NCBI RefSeq assembly: GCF_000012945.1
Contig: NC_007510.1
Location: forward strand, 3,286,001-3,350,000
Origin: Burkholderia lata
Lineage (GTDB): Bacteria > Pseudomonadota > Gammaproteobacteria > Burkholderiales > Burkholderiaceae
Length of the DNA stretch: 64,000 bases
Direction: 5' to 3'
The notes under the pieces: generated by a model
What the model was told of the DNA's origin: nothing
The model's database searches: none
The model's input: the letters and a program-made list of their open reading frames with translations, nothing else
Position numbers and translations under genes: made by a program
In this document: piece after piece, positions 46,509 to 55,541 of the stretch
How positions within the stretch are numbered: the first letter of the stretch is position 1
How the letters are laid out: each line of letters begins with the position of its first letter

Positions 46509-47255
46509 ATGTACAAACTCGTTCTCATCCGCCACGGCGAATCGACGTGGAACAAGGAAAACCGCTTCACCGGCTGGGTCGACGTCGACCTGACCGAACA
46601 GGGTCGCAACGAGGCCTACCAGGCCGGCGAATTGCTCAAGGAGGCCGGCTACACGTTCGACATCGCGTACACGTCGGTGCTCAAGCGCGCGATCCGCACG
46701 CTGTGGCACGTGCAGGACAAGATGGACCTGATGTACCTGCCGGTCGTCCACTCGTGGCGCCTGAACGAGCGCCACTACGGCGCGCTGTCGGGCCTGAACA
46801 AGGCGGAAACGGCCGCGAAGTTCGGCGACGACCAGGTGCTCGTGTGGCGCCGCAGCTACGACACGCCGCCGCCCGCGCTCGAGGCGACCGACGAACGCGC
46901 GCCGTTCAACGACCCGCGCTACGCGAAGGTGCCGCGCGAGCAACTGCCGCTCACCGAGTGCCTGAAGGACACGGTCGCGCGCGTGCTGCCGCTGTGGAAC
47001 GAGTCGATCGCCCCGGCGGTCCGCGCCGGCAAGCAGGTGCTGATCGCCGCGCACGGCAACTCGCTGCGCGCGTTGATCAAGTACCTCGACGGCATCTCGG
47101 ACAGCGACATCGTCGGCCTGAACATCCCGAACGGCGTGCCGCTCGTGTATGAGCTCGACGAAAACCTGAAGCCGATCAAGCACTATTACCTCGGCGACCA
47201 GGACGCGATCGCGCAGGCGCAAGCCGCCGTCGCGAAGCAGGGCAAGGCGGGCTGA
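46509..47255 (+). CDS. gpmA: 2,3-bisphosphoglycerate-dependent phosphoglycerate mutase
   Basis: A 248-residue glycolytic enzyme that interconverts 3- and 2-phosphoglycerate. The phospho-accepting His9 is in [10 protein letters not shown], the second catalytic His in [16 protein letters not shown], and the conserved [16 protein letters not shown] and [14 protein letters not shown] blocks are present. The length is normal. The start ATG at 46509 matches the family N-terminus; the frame is open 22 codons upstream without support. Confidence 0.97.
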   Translation: MYKLVLIRHGESTWNKENRFTGWVDVDLTEQGRNEAYQAGELLKEAGYTFDIAYTSVLKRAIRTLWHVQDKMDLMYLPVVHSWRLNERHYGALSGLNKAETAAKFGDDQVLVWRRSYDTPPPALEATDERAPFNDPRYAKVPREQLPLTECLKDTVARVLPLWNESIAPAVRAGKQVLIAAHGNSLRALIKYLDGISDSDIVGLNIPNGVPLVYELDENLKPIKHYYLGDQDAIAQAQAAVAKQGKAG

Positions 47256-47528
47256 CGCCCGTCGGCCGGGTGAGCCGGGTGAGCCGCGTCCGGTGCGGCC
47301 CGCCCGGCCCCGGCCCTTGCCCGGCGCACCGCGCGAACCTTCGCGGCCCCGGCGCTGTCGAATCCGCTTTCGAACCCGCAGCGCGGGCGGCGGTGCCCCG
47401 CCGGGCCGGCTCCGGGCCCTTTTCGACGCTTTTCGCGCCGTTCCACTGAGTTATCGGACGAACAGTTATACTTGTCCGCTACATCATCCCCGCTACCGCC
47501 ACGCGCTTCCCGACCGCACCAGATCTCT

Positions 47529-49076
47529 ATGCGAATGAAATTGAAGAACATCGGCCTGATTGCCGCGGGCCTCGCCACGGGCGTGTTCGCCACGCTGCAG
47601 GTTTCCGCATCGGCCGAGCAGACCGCCACGGCGCCGCTTCCCCTCGACCAGCTCCGCCTGTTCGCGGAAGTCTTCGGACAGATCAAGCGCGAGTACGTCG
47701 AACCGGTCGACGACAAGAAGCTGCTGACGGCTGCGATCAAGGGCATGGTGTCGAGCCTCGACCCGCACTCGTCGTTCCTCGACAAGACCGACTATGACGA
47801 GCTGCAGGAGCAGACGAAGGGCCGCTTCGCGGGTCTCGGCATCGAGATCTCGCAGGAAGACGGCCTCGTCAAGGTGATCTCGCCGATCGAGGATACCCCC
47901 GCGTTCCGCGCCGGCATCCGTCCGGGCGACCTGATCACGCGCATCAACGACAAGCCGGTGCGCGGCATGACGCTCGACAAGGCCGTGAAGCAGATGCGCG
48001 GCGAGCCGGGCACCAAGGTCACGCTGACGATCTTCCGCAAGAGCGACGACCGCACGTTCCCGGTCACCGTCACGCGCGCGATCATCAAGGTCCAGAGCGT
48101 GAAGATGAAGATCCTCGATCCGGGCTACGCGTATGTCCGCATCACGAGCTTCCAGGAGCGCACGACGCCCGATCTCGCCCAGAAGCTGCAGGACATCGCA
48201 CGCCAGCAGCCGAACCTGAAGGGCCTCGTCCTCGACCTGCGCAACAACGGCGGCGGCCTGCTGCAGAGCGCGGTCGGCGTGGCCGGCGCATTCCTGCCGC
48301 CCGACTCCGTCGTCGTGTCGACCAACGGCCAGATCGCCGATTCGAAGCAGGTCTACCGCGATACGTATGACAACTATCGCCTGCCGTCCTTCGACGGCGA
48401 TCCGCTGAAGAACCTGCCGCCGGTCTTCAAGACCGTGCCGATGATCGTGCTGACGAACGCCTATTCGGCGTCCGCGTCGGAAATCGTCGCCGGTGCGCTG
48501 CAGGATTCGAAGCGCGCGCAGATCATGGGCAAGACGACGTTCGGCAAGGGTTCGGTGCAGACGGTCCGCCCGATGACGGCCGACACCGCGCTGCGCCTGA
48601 CCACCGCGTACTACTACACGCCGAGCGGCCGTTCGATCCAGAACAAGGGCATCACGCCGGACGTGCCGGTCGATCAGTACGCGGACGGCGATCCGGACGA
48701 CGTGCTCGTGACGCGCGAGGTCGACTACTCGAACCACCTGGCGAACACGCAGGATCCGAACGAGAAGAAGGAACAGGAAGACCGCGAGCAGCGCCGCATG
48801 GATCAGCTGCGCATTCTCGAAGAGCAGAACGACAAGAAGACGCCGGAGCAGCGCCAGAAGGATCGCGATCGCAAGCCGATCGAGTTCGGCAGCGCCGACG
48901 ACTTCATGATGCAGCAGGCGCTCAACAAGCTCGAAGGCAAGCCGGTCCAGGAATCGAAGTCGCTGCTCGCCGAGAGCACGACGAAGAGCCCGGCCGGCAA
49001 GGCCACGGCCTCGAAGGCATCGGGCGCAAGCGCGAAGCCGGCAGCCGCACCGAAGCCCGCGTCAGCGCCGCAGTAA
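47529..49076 (+). CDS. C-terminal processing peptidase (S41A, CtpA/Prc type)
   Basis: A 515-residue exported serine protease. A membrane anchor or signal (KNIGLIAAGLATGVFATLQV) precedes the PDZ domain (about 95-180, GLGIEISQEDGLVKVISPI) and the S41 core. The catalytic pair is S315 in NAYSASASEIV and K340 in TFGKGSVQT. A charged segment (EKKEQEDREQRRMDQLRI) and an Ala/Lys/Pro-rich tail follow. It degrades or trims periplasmic proteins, often in cell-wall or stress control. The ATG at 47529 is chosen for the signal; a TTG/GTG-type start 19 codons earlier is unlikely. It has a strong terminator. Confidence 0.93.
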   Translation: MRMKLKNIGLIAAGLATGVFATLQVSASAEQTATAPLPLDQLRLFAEVFGQIKREYVEPVDDKKLLTAAIKGMVSSLDPHSSFLDKTDYDELQEQTKGRFAGLGIEISQEDGLVKVISPIEDTPAFRAGIRPGDLITRINDKPVRGMTLDKAVKQMRGEPGTKVTLTIFRKSDDRTFPVTVTRAIIKVQSVKMKILDPGYAYVRITSFQERTTPDLAQKLQDIARQQPNLKGLVLDLRNNGGGLLQSAVGVAGAFLPPDSVVVSTNGQIADSKQVYRDTYDNYRLPSFDGDPLKNLPPVFKTVPMIVLTNAYSASASEIVAGALQDSKRAQIMGKTTFGKGSVQTVRPMTADTALRLTTAYYYTPSGRSIQNKGITPDVPVDQYADGDPDDVLVTREVDYSNHLANTQDPNEKKEQEDREQRRMDQLRILEEQNDKKTPEQRQKDRDRKPIEFGSADDFMMQQALNKLEGKPVQESKSLLAESTTKSPAGKATASKASGASAKPAAAPKPASAPQ

Positions 49077-49093
49077 GCGCCGGCCGGCATCCG

Positions 49094-49130
49094 ACGGGCC
49101 ATCGCGGGAAGACCGCGATGGCCCGTTTTT
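49094..49130 (+). terminator. Rho-independent terminator of the S41 peptidase gene
   Basis: ACGGGCCATCGCGG pairs with CCGCGATGGCCCGT around a 5-base loop, followed by five T. Confidence 0.9.
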
Positions 49131-49180
49131 CATGCGCGCCTAAAATAACGACACCTCCGCCGCCTCGCCCACGACTCCCC

Positions 49181-49933
49181 ATGAACGACGATCAACTCCT
49201 TCGCTACTCCCGTCACATCCTCGTCGACGAAATCGGCATCGAGGCGCAGCAGCGCTTTCTCGATGCGCATGCGATCGTGGTCGGCGCGGGGGGCCTCGGC
49301 TCACCCGCCGCGATGTACCTCGCGGCATCAGGCGTCGGCACGATCACGCTCGTCGACGCCGATACGGTCGACCTCACGAACCTGCAGCGGCAGATCCTGC
49401 ACGTGACGGCATCGGTCGGCCGCCACAAGGTCGAATCGGGGCGCGACGCGCTCGCCCAGCTGAACCCCGACGTGAAGGTGAACGCGGTCGCGGAGCGCGT
49501 CGACGACGCGTGGCTCGACGCGCACGTGCCGCATGCGACCGTCGTGCTCGACTGCACCGACAACTTCGCGACGCGGCATGCGATCAACCGCGCGTGCGTC
49601 GCGCACGGCGTGCCGCTCGTGTCGGGCGCCGCGCTGCGTTTCGACGGCCAGATCAGCACGTTCGATTTCCGCGACCCGGCCGCGCCCTGCTATGCGTGCG
49701 TGTTTCCGGAAGACCAGCCGTTCGAGGAAGTCGCGTGCGCGACGATGGGCGTGTTCGCGCCGACGGTCGGGATCATCGGCGCAATGCAGGCCGCCGAGGC
49801 GCTGCGCGTGATCGGCGAAATCGGCAAGACGCTCAACGGCCGGCTGATGATGCTCGATTCACTGCGGATGGAATGGACGACGATGAAAATCGCGCGCCAG
49901 GCCGACTGCCCCGTGTGCGGGGGCCGGCACTGA
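49181..49933 (+). CDS. moeB: HesA/MoeB/ThiF-family adenylyltransferase
   Basis: A 250-residue E1-like enzyme that adenylates the C-terminal Gly-Gly of a sulfur-carrier protein (MoaD or ThiS). The family opening LLRYSRHILVDEIG is followed by the nucleotide loop GAGGLGSPAA (35-44), DLTNLQRQILH, DCTDNFATRHAINRAC and two zinc cysteine pairs (CYACVFPE and CPVCGG). MoeB and ThiF cannot be separated from this alone. The ATG at 49181 begins the conserved part; the frame is open 21 codons upstream. Confidence 0.92.
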   Translation: MNDDQLLRYSRHILVDEIGIEAQQRFLDAHAIVVGAGGLGSPAAMYLAASGVGTITLVDADTVDLTNLQRQILHVTASVGRHKVESGRDALAQLNPDVKVNAVAERVDDAWLDAHVPHATVVLDCTDNFATRHAINRACVAHGVPLVSGAALRFDGQISTFDFRDPAAPCYACVFPEDQPFEEVACATMGVFAPTVGIIGAMQAAEALRVIGEIGKTLNGRLMMLDSLRMEWTTMKIARQADCPVCGGRH

Positions 49934-50005
49934 CGCGCGACGGGCATGCGCCGGGCGGCGCATGCTTGGTGACACTTCGCTACGATTAGCGGCGCCGCCC
50001 GCGCG

Positions 50006-51778
50006 TCAAGCAGCCGCGTCCGCGCGCGGCTCCGCAACCGACAGGCGCTGCAACGCGGCCTGCACTTCCTCCGGCTCGAACGCGGCGAGCACGTCGGCCG
50101 TCGGCTTTTCGAGCGCCTTCAGGTGCGCACGCAGGATCTCCTGCTTCACGACGAGCAGCTGGCTCGGGTGCATCGAGAACTCGGTGAGCCCCATCCCGAG
50201 CAACAGGCGCGTGAGCGCCGGATCGCCGGCCATCTCCCCGCACACCGACACGGACACGCCCGCGCGCTTCGCTTCGCGCAGCGTATAGGCGATCAGGTGC
50301 AGCACCGCCGGGTGCAGCGGGTCGTACAGGTGCGCGACCGCGTTGTCCGCGCGATCGATCGCGAGCGTGTACTGGATCAGGTCGTTCGTGCCGATCGACA
50401 GGAAATCGAACCGCTTCAGGAACAGCGGCAGCGCGATCGCCGCGGCCGGAATCTCGATCATCGCGCCGAGGCGCACGTTCGGGTCGTACGCGAGCCCCGC
50501 GTCGTCGAGCTGGCGCTTCGCCTCGCGGATCAGGTCGAGCGTCTGGTCGATCTCCTGCGCGTGCGCGAGCATCGGGATCAGGATCTTCACCTGGCCGAAC
50601 GCGGACGCGCGCAGGATCGCGCGCAACTGCGTGAGGAACATCTGCGGCTCGGACAGGCTCCAGCGGATCGCGCGCAGGCCGAGCGCCGGGTTCGGCGCCG
50701 TCTCGTAGCCTTCGTCGAGTGCCTCGAGCGGCTTGTCCGCGCCGACGTCGATCGTGCGGATCGTCACCGGCATGCCCTTCATCCACTCGACAGCCCGCTT
50801 GTACGCGGCGAACTGCTCCTCCTCTTCCGGCATCTCCTTCTGATGCATGAACAGGAACTCGGAACGGAACAGCCCGACGCCGACCGCGCCGGCGTCGACA
50901 GCCGCCTTCGCGTCGTCGGGCAGCTCGATATTCGCGTACAGCTCGATCTTGGTGCCGCACAACGTTTGCGTCGGCGAGAACTTCAAACGCTGCAGCTTGC
51001 GTTGCTCCAGCAGCTTCTCGGACTGCCGGTACGAATATTCCTCGAGGACGATCGGCGCCGGATCGACGATCACGATGCCCTGGTCGCCGTCGACGATGAT
51101 CAGGTCGTCCTGGCGGATCAGCGCGCTCGCGTGCTGCACGCCGACCGCGGCCGGAATGCCGAGGCTGCGCGCGACGATCGCCGTATGCGACGTGCGCCCG
51201 CCGAGATCGGTGACGAACGCCTGGAACGACTGCGACTTGAACTGCATCATGTCGGCCGGCGCGATGTCGTGCGCGACGACGATCATCTCGTTCGTGCCGT
51301 TCCTGGCCGCGCGGTCCAGTGCCTGCGACGCCGACGGTGCACCGGCGAGCGCCTTCAGCACGCGCTCGACCACCTGCTCGATGTCGGCCTTGCGCTCGCG
51401 CAGGTATTCGTCCTCGATGTCGTCGAAGTGGCGCGTGAGCAGCTCGAGCTGCTCGGTCAGCGCCCATTCGACGTTGTAGCGACGCGTGCGGATCAGGTCG
51501 ATGGTTTCCTGCACGAGCATCTCGTCGCTCAGGATCATCGCGTGGACGTCGATGAATGCACCGACTTCGCTCGGGGTGTCGTCGGTCAGGTCGGCGCGCA
51601 GCGCTTCGAGTTCGTGATGCACGACCTCGAGCGCCGTGCGGAAGCGCTCGACCTCCGCATCGATCTGGTTTGCCTCGACCAGGTAATGGGCGACGTCGAG
51701 CGCCGCCGGCGCGATCAGATACGCTCGCCCGATCGCGATACCACGTGAGACGGGAATGCCATGCAGCGTGAAGGACAC
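50006..51778 (-). CDS. ptsI: PTS enzyme I (PEP-protein phosphotransferase)
   Basis: A 590-residue cytoplasmic enzyme I that takes phosphate from PEP. The phosphorylated His198 is in LGGRTSHTAIVARSLG; the PEP-binding barrel contains RTIDVGADKPLEAL, NPALGLRAIRWSL, GAMIEIPAAA and CGEMAGDPALTRLL. The start is GTG 51778 with GAGGAGG upstream. It follows ptsH by 201 bases, with a terminator-like hairpin in between. It works with HPr and EIIA(Man); no EIIB/EIIC is nearby, so a regulatory chain is likely. Confidence 0.95.
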   Translation of the reverse strand: MSFTLHGIPVSRGIAIGRAYLIAPAALDVAHYLVEANQIDAEVERFRTALEVVHHELEALRADLTDDTPSEVGAFIDVHAMILSDEMLVQETIDLIRTRRYNVEWALTEQLELLTRHFDDIEDEYLRERKADIEQVVERVLKALAGAPSASQALDRAARNGTNEMIVVAHDIAPADMMQFKSQSFQAFVTDLGGRTSHTAIVARSLGIPAAVGVQHASALIRQDDLIIVDGDQGIVIVDPAPIVLEEYSYRQSEKLLEQRKLQRLKFSPTQTLCGTKIELYANIELPDDAKAAVDAGAVGVGLFRSEFLFMHQKEMPEEEEQFAAYKRAVEWMKGMPVTIRTIDVGADKPLEALDEGYETAPNPALGLRAIRWSLSEPQMFLTQLRAILRASAFGQVKILIPMLAHAQEIDQTLDLIREAKRQLDDAGLAYDPNVRLGAMIEIPAAAIALPLFLKRFDFLSIGTNDLIQYTLAIDRADNAVAHLYDPLHPAVLHLIAYTLREAKRAGVSVSVCGEMAGDPALTRLLLGMGLTEFSMHPSQLLVVKQEILRAHLKALEKPTADVLAAFEPEEVQAALQRLSVAEPRADAAA

Positions 51779-51918
51779 GCGCACCTCCTCTGTACAAGTA
51801 AAGCCGCGGCACACTGCTGCGATGCGCTTATGACCCCGGTTAGCGATTATAAATTCCGCGACTCCCCGCTGACTGCATGCACCGCAGCATTGCGCATTCC
51901 GCATCAATGCTTCCGACG

Positions 51919-51946
51919 AAAAAAATGCCGCGGATTCCGCGGCATT
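51919..51946 (-). terminator. Rho-independent terminator between ptsH and ptsI
   Basis: AATGCCGCGG pairs with CCGCGGCATT around an ATT loop; seven A on the left make a U-tract for minus-strand transcripts. It lies after ptsH and before the GTG of ptsI, so ptsI must depend on read-through or its own promoter. Confidence 0.85.
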
Positions 51947-51979
51947 CTGGCTGGAAACGGCAACGATCCCGCGTACGGA

Positions 51980-52249
51980 TCACTGGCCTTCGCCGAACTT
52001 GTCGGCGATCAGCTTCAGCAGCGCGTCCATCGCTTCCTGCTCGTCGGACCCTTCGGTCTCGATCGTCACGGTGCTGCCGATGCCCGCCGCCAGCATCATC
52101 ACGCCCATGATGCTCTTTGCATTGATCTTGCGCCCGTTGCGCGTCATCCAGACTTCCGACTGGAAGTTGCCGGCCAGTTGCGTAAGCTTGGCCGATGCGC
52201 GCGCATGGAGCCCCAATTTATTGACGATGGTGGTTTCTTGTTGAAGCAT
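51980..52249 (-). CDS. ptsH: PTS phosphocarrier protein HPr
   Basis: An 89-residue HPr. The catalytic His15 is in VNKLGLHARASAKL and the regulatory-site Ser46 is in NAKSIMGVMMLAAGIG, the target of HPr kinase where that enzyme is present. It carries phosphate from enzyme I to EIIA(Man). It lies 73 bases after the EIIA gene and is followed by a strong terminator. Confidence 0.96.
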   Translation of the reverse strand: MLQQETTIVNKLGLHARASAKLTQLAGNFQSEVWMTRNGRKINAKSIMGVMMLAAGIGSTVTIETEGSDEQEAMDALLKLIADKFGEGQ

Positions 52250-52322
52250 GATTCTCGGTCGGGTCGGTCGGGGCCGCCGGCGGCGCGCGTCGGCGGTGCT
52301 GTCTAAAACGGAAAACGGGAAA

Positions 52323-52793
52323 TCAGTGCGATTCGGTGCGCGGCTGCGGTTCGGGCGGAATCGGCGCGCACTGGCCGCAGCCGGTTTCCGTCGGCGGCGG
52401 CGGCGTACCGGCCGACACCTCGTGGACGCCCTTCGCGCCGCCGGACAGCGCCTTGTCGACCAGCTTGTCGAGCGGCACGGTGCGGTAGCAAACGGCCCGC
52501 ACGAGCATCGGCAGGTTCACGCCCGCGAGCACGCGCACGTTGTCGATCTTGGCCAGCTGGCCCGCGATGTTCGCGGGCGTCGCGCCGTACATGTCGGTCA
52601 GCACGACCACGCCGTTCTCTTCCTTGAGCCGCGCGAGTTCCGCGTGCGCGAACGCCATCACCTGGGTCGGATCGCTGTCCGCCGTCACGTCGATACAGCC
52701 GATGCGGGCGGGCACGCCGCCATAGATGTGCGCGATGCAGTCCCGCAGCGCGGTGGCGAGCGGAGCGTGCGCGATGATCAGGATCCCGGCCAT
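52323..52793 (-). CDS. PTS EIIA component, mannose family
   Basis: A 156-residue single EIIA(Man) domain. The phosphorylated His9 is in MAGILIIAHAPLATAL, and VVLTDMYGATPANIAGQLA and VNLPMLVRAVCYR are family blocks. A short Pro-rich tail with two cysteines follows. No mannose-type EIIB, EIIC or EIID is nearby; such orphan EIIA proteins in betaproteobacteria are regarded as regulatory. It lies 231 bases after gshB. Confidence 0.9.
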   Translation of the reverse strand: MAGILIIAHAPLATALRDCIAHIYGGVPARIGCIDVTADSDPTQVMAFAHAELARLKEENGVVVLTDMYGATPANIAGQLAKIDNVRVLAGVNLPMLVRAVCYRTVPLDKLVDKALSGGAKGVHEVSAGTPPPPTETGCGQCAPIPPEPQPRTESH

Positions 52794-53024
52794 GTCAGAT
52801 CGCTCCCGGCCGCCCCTGGCGGGCCGACACCCCGCGGCGGGGCAATGAGCGTAGCGAGTGTGGGAAACGTTCCATGTTCAGCCTTGCAACAGTTTCGGCC
52901 CGACCGCCGGGCCTTTGGTGCGCGATCGCGGCACCGGGCAAGCGGGCATTGTAGCAGGCCGGTCGAACTGCTCCGGCGACGGGGGACCTGCGCGGCCGCC
53001 GCCGGGGTTGCGCGGGAAAGCGGC

Positions 53025-53981
53025 CTACGCGGCCGCACGCTCCAGCGCGTCGATGAACATCGCGGCGACGTCGAAGCCCGTCTGCTCCATGATCTCGCGG
53101 AAGCACGTCGGACTCGTGACGTTCACCTCAGTCAGCCAGTCGCCGATCGCATCGAGGCCGACCAGCAGCAACCCGCGTGCCGCAAGCACCGGCCCGAGCG
53201 TTTCGGCGATCTCGCGATCGCGCGCGGTCAGCGGCTGCGCAACGCCGAGCCCGCCCGCCGCCAGATTGCCGCGCACTTCGCTGCCCTGCGGAATCCGAGC
53301 GAGCGAAAACGGCACCGGCTCGCCGCCGATCAGCAGGATGCGCTTGTCGCCGGCCTTGATCTCGGGGATGAATTTCTGCGCCATCACCGAACGCGTGCCG
53401 TCGTGGCTCAGCATCTCGATGATCGAACCGAGGTTCATGCCGTCCGGCTTCACGCGGAACACGCCCATCCCGCCCATCCCGTCGAGCGGCTTCAGGATCA
53501 CGTCGCCGTGCTCGGCGTGGAACGCGCGCAGCCGTTTCGCGTCGCGCGTGACCAGTGTCGGCGCGACGAACTGCGGAAACTCGCCGATCGCGAGCTTCTC
53601 CGAATGATCGCGGATCGACTGCGCCTTGTTGAACACGCGCGCGCCAGCACGCTCGGCCAGCTCCAGCAGCCAGGTCGACGTCACGTATTCCATGTCGAAC
53701 GGCGGATCCTTGCGCATCAGCACCGCGCCGAACGATTCGAGGCGCCGTGCGTCGACCGGCCCGGCCTCGTACCACGTCTCGCGATGCAGGTCGTCCGGGT
53801 CGCCGACGAACGTGATGCGGCGCACGTCGGCCTCGACGGCCGAACCCGTCCACGCGAGGTGGTTCGGCTCGCACGCGTACACCGCGTGCCCGCGCCGCGC
53901 CGCCTCGGCCATCATCGCGTAGGTCGAATCCTTGTAGATCTTGAAGCGCTCGAGCGGGTCGGCGATAAAGAGAATGTCCAT
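53025..53981 (-). CDS. gshB: Glutathione synthase
   Basis: A 318-residue ATP-grasp ligase that joins glycine to gamma-glutamylcysteine. [20 protein letters not shown] opens the family, [11 protein letters not shown] and [18 protein letters not shown] form the ATP site, and [21 protein letters not shown] the C-terminal metal/substrate site. It lies 26 bases after gshA; together they make glutathione from its amino acids. Confidence 0.97.
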   Translation of the reverse strand: MDILFIADPLERFKIYKDSTYAMMAEAARRGHAVYACEPNHLAWTGSAVEADVRRITFVGDPDDLHRETWYEAGPVDARRLESFGAVLMRKDPPFDMEYVTSTWLLELAERAGARVFNKAQSIRDHSEKLAIGEFPQFVAPTLVTRDAKRLRAFHAEHGDVILKPLDGMGGMGVFRVKPDGMNLGSIIEMLSHDGTRSVMAQKFIPEIKAGDKRILLIGGEPVPFSLARIPQGSEVRGNLAAGGLGVAQPLTARDREIAETLGPVLAARGLLLVGLDAIGDWLTEVNVTSPTCFREIMEQTGFDVAAMFIDALERAAA

Positions 53982-54007
53982 GAGGTCCTGTACTTGGCGA
54001 AGGTCCG

Positions 54008-55297
54008 TTACACCTGGATGGCTTCGGGATCGGTCTTTTCCAGTTCGATCGACGACGCGATCAGCGACAGCCGCGCGACGACGCCGTACATGTAGAAACG
54101 GTTCGGCGGCGCGGCACCCGGCTTCGCGCCCGCATCCGGCAGCGCGGTGTGCTCGAAGCCGAGCGGCACGTAGTGCATGCCGGGCGCGTTCAGGTTCTGG
54201 TCGCGCTCACGGCCGGCATGCGTGCGGTAGAAGCCGCCGACCACATAGCGGTCGATCATGTACACGACGGGTTCGGCGACTTCATCGCCGACGCGCTCGA
54301 ACGTATACACGCCTTCCTGCACGATCACGTCGCGCACCGCGAGGCCGGCCTTCGACTCGGCCATCTGCGCGCGCTCGGCCTTCGACATGCGGCCGATCTC
54401 GGCCGCGTCGTGCACGGTCATCACGCCGCGCCCCGCCGTGCCCGCGTCGGCCTTGACGACCACGTACGGCTTTTCGCTGATCCCGTATTCGCGGTACTTG
54501 CGCGCGATCTTCTTCAGCACGCCGTCGATCGCGTCGGCGAGCGCCTGCTCGCCTTCATGCGCCTGCCAGTCGACGCCTTCCACGTGTGCGAAATACGGAT
54601 TCACCATCCACGGATCGACGCCGACCATCTTCGCGAACTTCTTCGCGACGTCGTCGTAGCACGAGAAGTGCGTCGACTTGCGGCGCACGGCCCAGCCCGC
54701 ATGCAGCGGCGGCAGCAGGTACTGCTCGTGCAGGTTTTCCAGCACGGCCGGGATGCCGGCCGACAGGTCGTTGTTCAGCAGGATCGAGCACGGATCGAAA
54801 TTCTTCAGGCCGAGGCGGCGCTGCGAACGCTCGAGCGGTTCGAGCACGATCTTCTGGCCATCGGCCAGCGTGATCGGCGTCATGTCGGTGATGCTCGGGT
54901 CGAGCGAGCCGAAGCGCACGTTCAGGCCGGCCTGGCGCATGATCGTCGCGAGCCGTGCGACGTTCTCGAGGTAGAACGCGTTGCGGGTCGGCAGCTCGGG
55001 AATCACGAGCAGGTTCTTCGCGTCCGGGCAGATCTTCTCGATCGCGGCCATCGCGGCCTGCACGGCGAGCGGCAGCACTTCGGACGGCAGATTGTTGAAT
55101 GCGCCGGGAAACAGGTTTGCGTCGACGGGCGCCAGCTTGAAGCCGGCGTTGCGCAGGTCCACCGAACAATAGAACGGCGGGGTATGTTCCTGCCATTCGA
55201 GCCTGAACCAGCGTTCGATCGCAGGCGTCGCGTCGAGGATCTTCTGCTCGAGTTCAAGCAGCGGACCGTTCAACGCCGTAACGAGGTGGGGAACCAT
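54008..55297 (-). CDS. gshA: Glutamate-cysteine ligase (proteobacterial GshA type)
   Basis: A 429-residue ligase of the type found in betaproteobacteria and Acidithiobacillus, unrelated in length to E. coli GshA (518). Visible blocks include [51 protein letters not shown] and [19 protein letters not shown], which looks like an ATP-grasp-type nucleotide loop. It makes gamma-glutamylcysteine and precedes gshB. The family assignment rests on context and motifs. Confidence 0.9.
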   Translation of the reverse strand: MVPHLVTALNGPLLELEQKILDATPAIERWFRLEWQEHTPPFYCSVDLRNAGFKLAPVDANLFPGAFNNLPSEVLPLAVQAAMAAIEKICPDAKNLLVIPELPTRNAFYLENVARLATIMRQAGLNVRFGSLDPSITDMTPITLADGQKIVLEPLERSQRRLGLKNFDPCSILLNNDLSAGIPAVLENLHEQYLLPPLHAGWAVRRKSTHFSCYDDVAKKFAKMVGVDPWMVNPYFAHVEGVDWQAHEGEQALADAIDGVLKKIARKYREYGISEKPYVVVKADAGTAGRGVMTVHDAAEIGRMSKAERAQMAESKAGLAVRDVIVQEGVYTFERVGDEVAEPVVYMIDRYVVGGFYRTHAGRERDQNLNAPGMHYVPLGFEHTALPDAGAKPGAAPPNRFYMYGVVARLSLIASSIELEKTDPEAIQV

Positions 55298-55448
55298 GAA
55301 TCACTCGCGAGCGGGAGAAGGAAGATTGTAGAGCAATTGCCCTGCCCATTTGGGGATTGTTCCCGGCTTCGCAAGGGTTTGGAGGAAGTTTTCGGCTATT
55401 GACCCGATAGCGCGAAGGGTTATGCGCTACGGCAGTGGGTGACAGGAG

Positions 55449-55476
55449 AAAAAAAGCCCGCCGGGTGGGGCGGGCC
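55449..55476 (-). terminator. Rho-independent terminator of glnK-amtB
   Basis: GCCCGCC pairs with GGCGGGC-type bases around a short loop; seven A on the left make a U-tract for the minus strand. It lies about 65 bases after the amtB stop. Confidence 0.82.
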
Positions 55477-55541
55477 GAAGTCGCTGCGCTCATTCATGGC
55501 GGGCGCCGTCGTCGCGGCGGCCCGCCGGTCATTCTTGTGAC

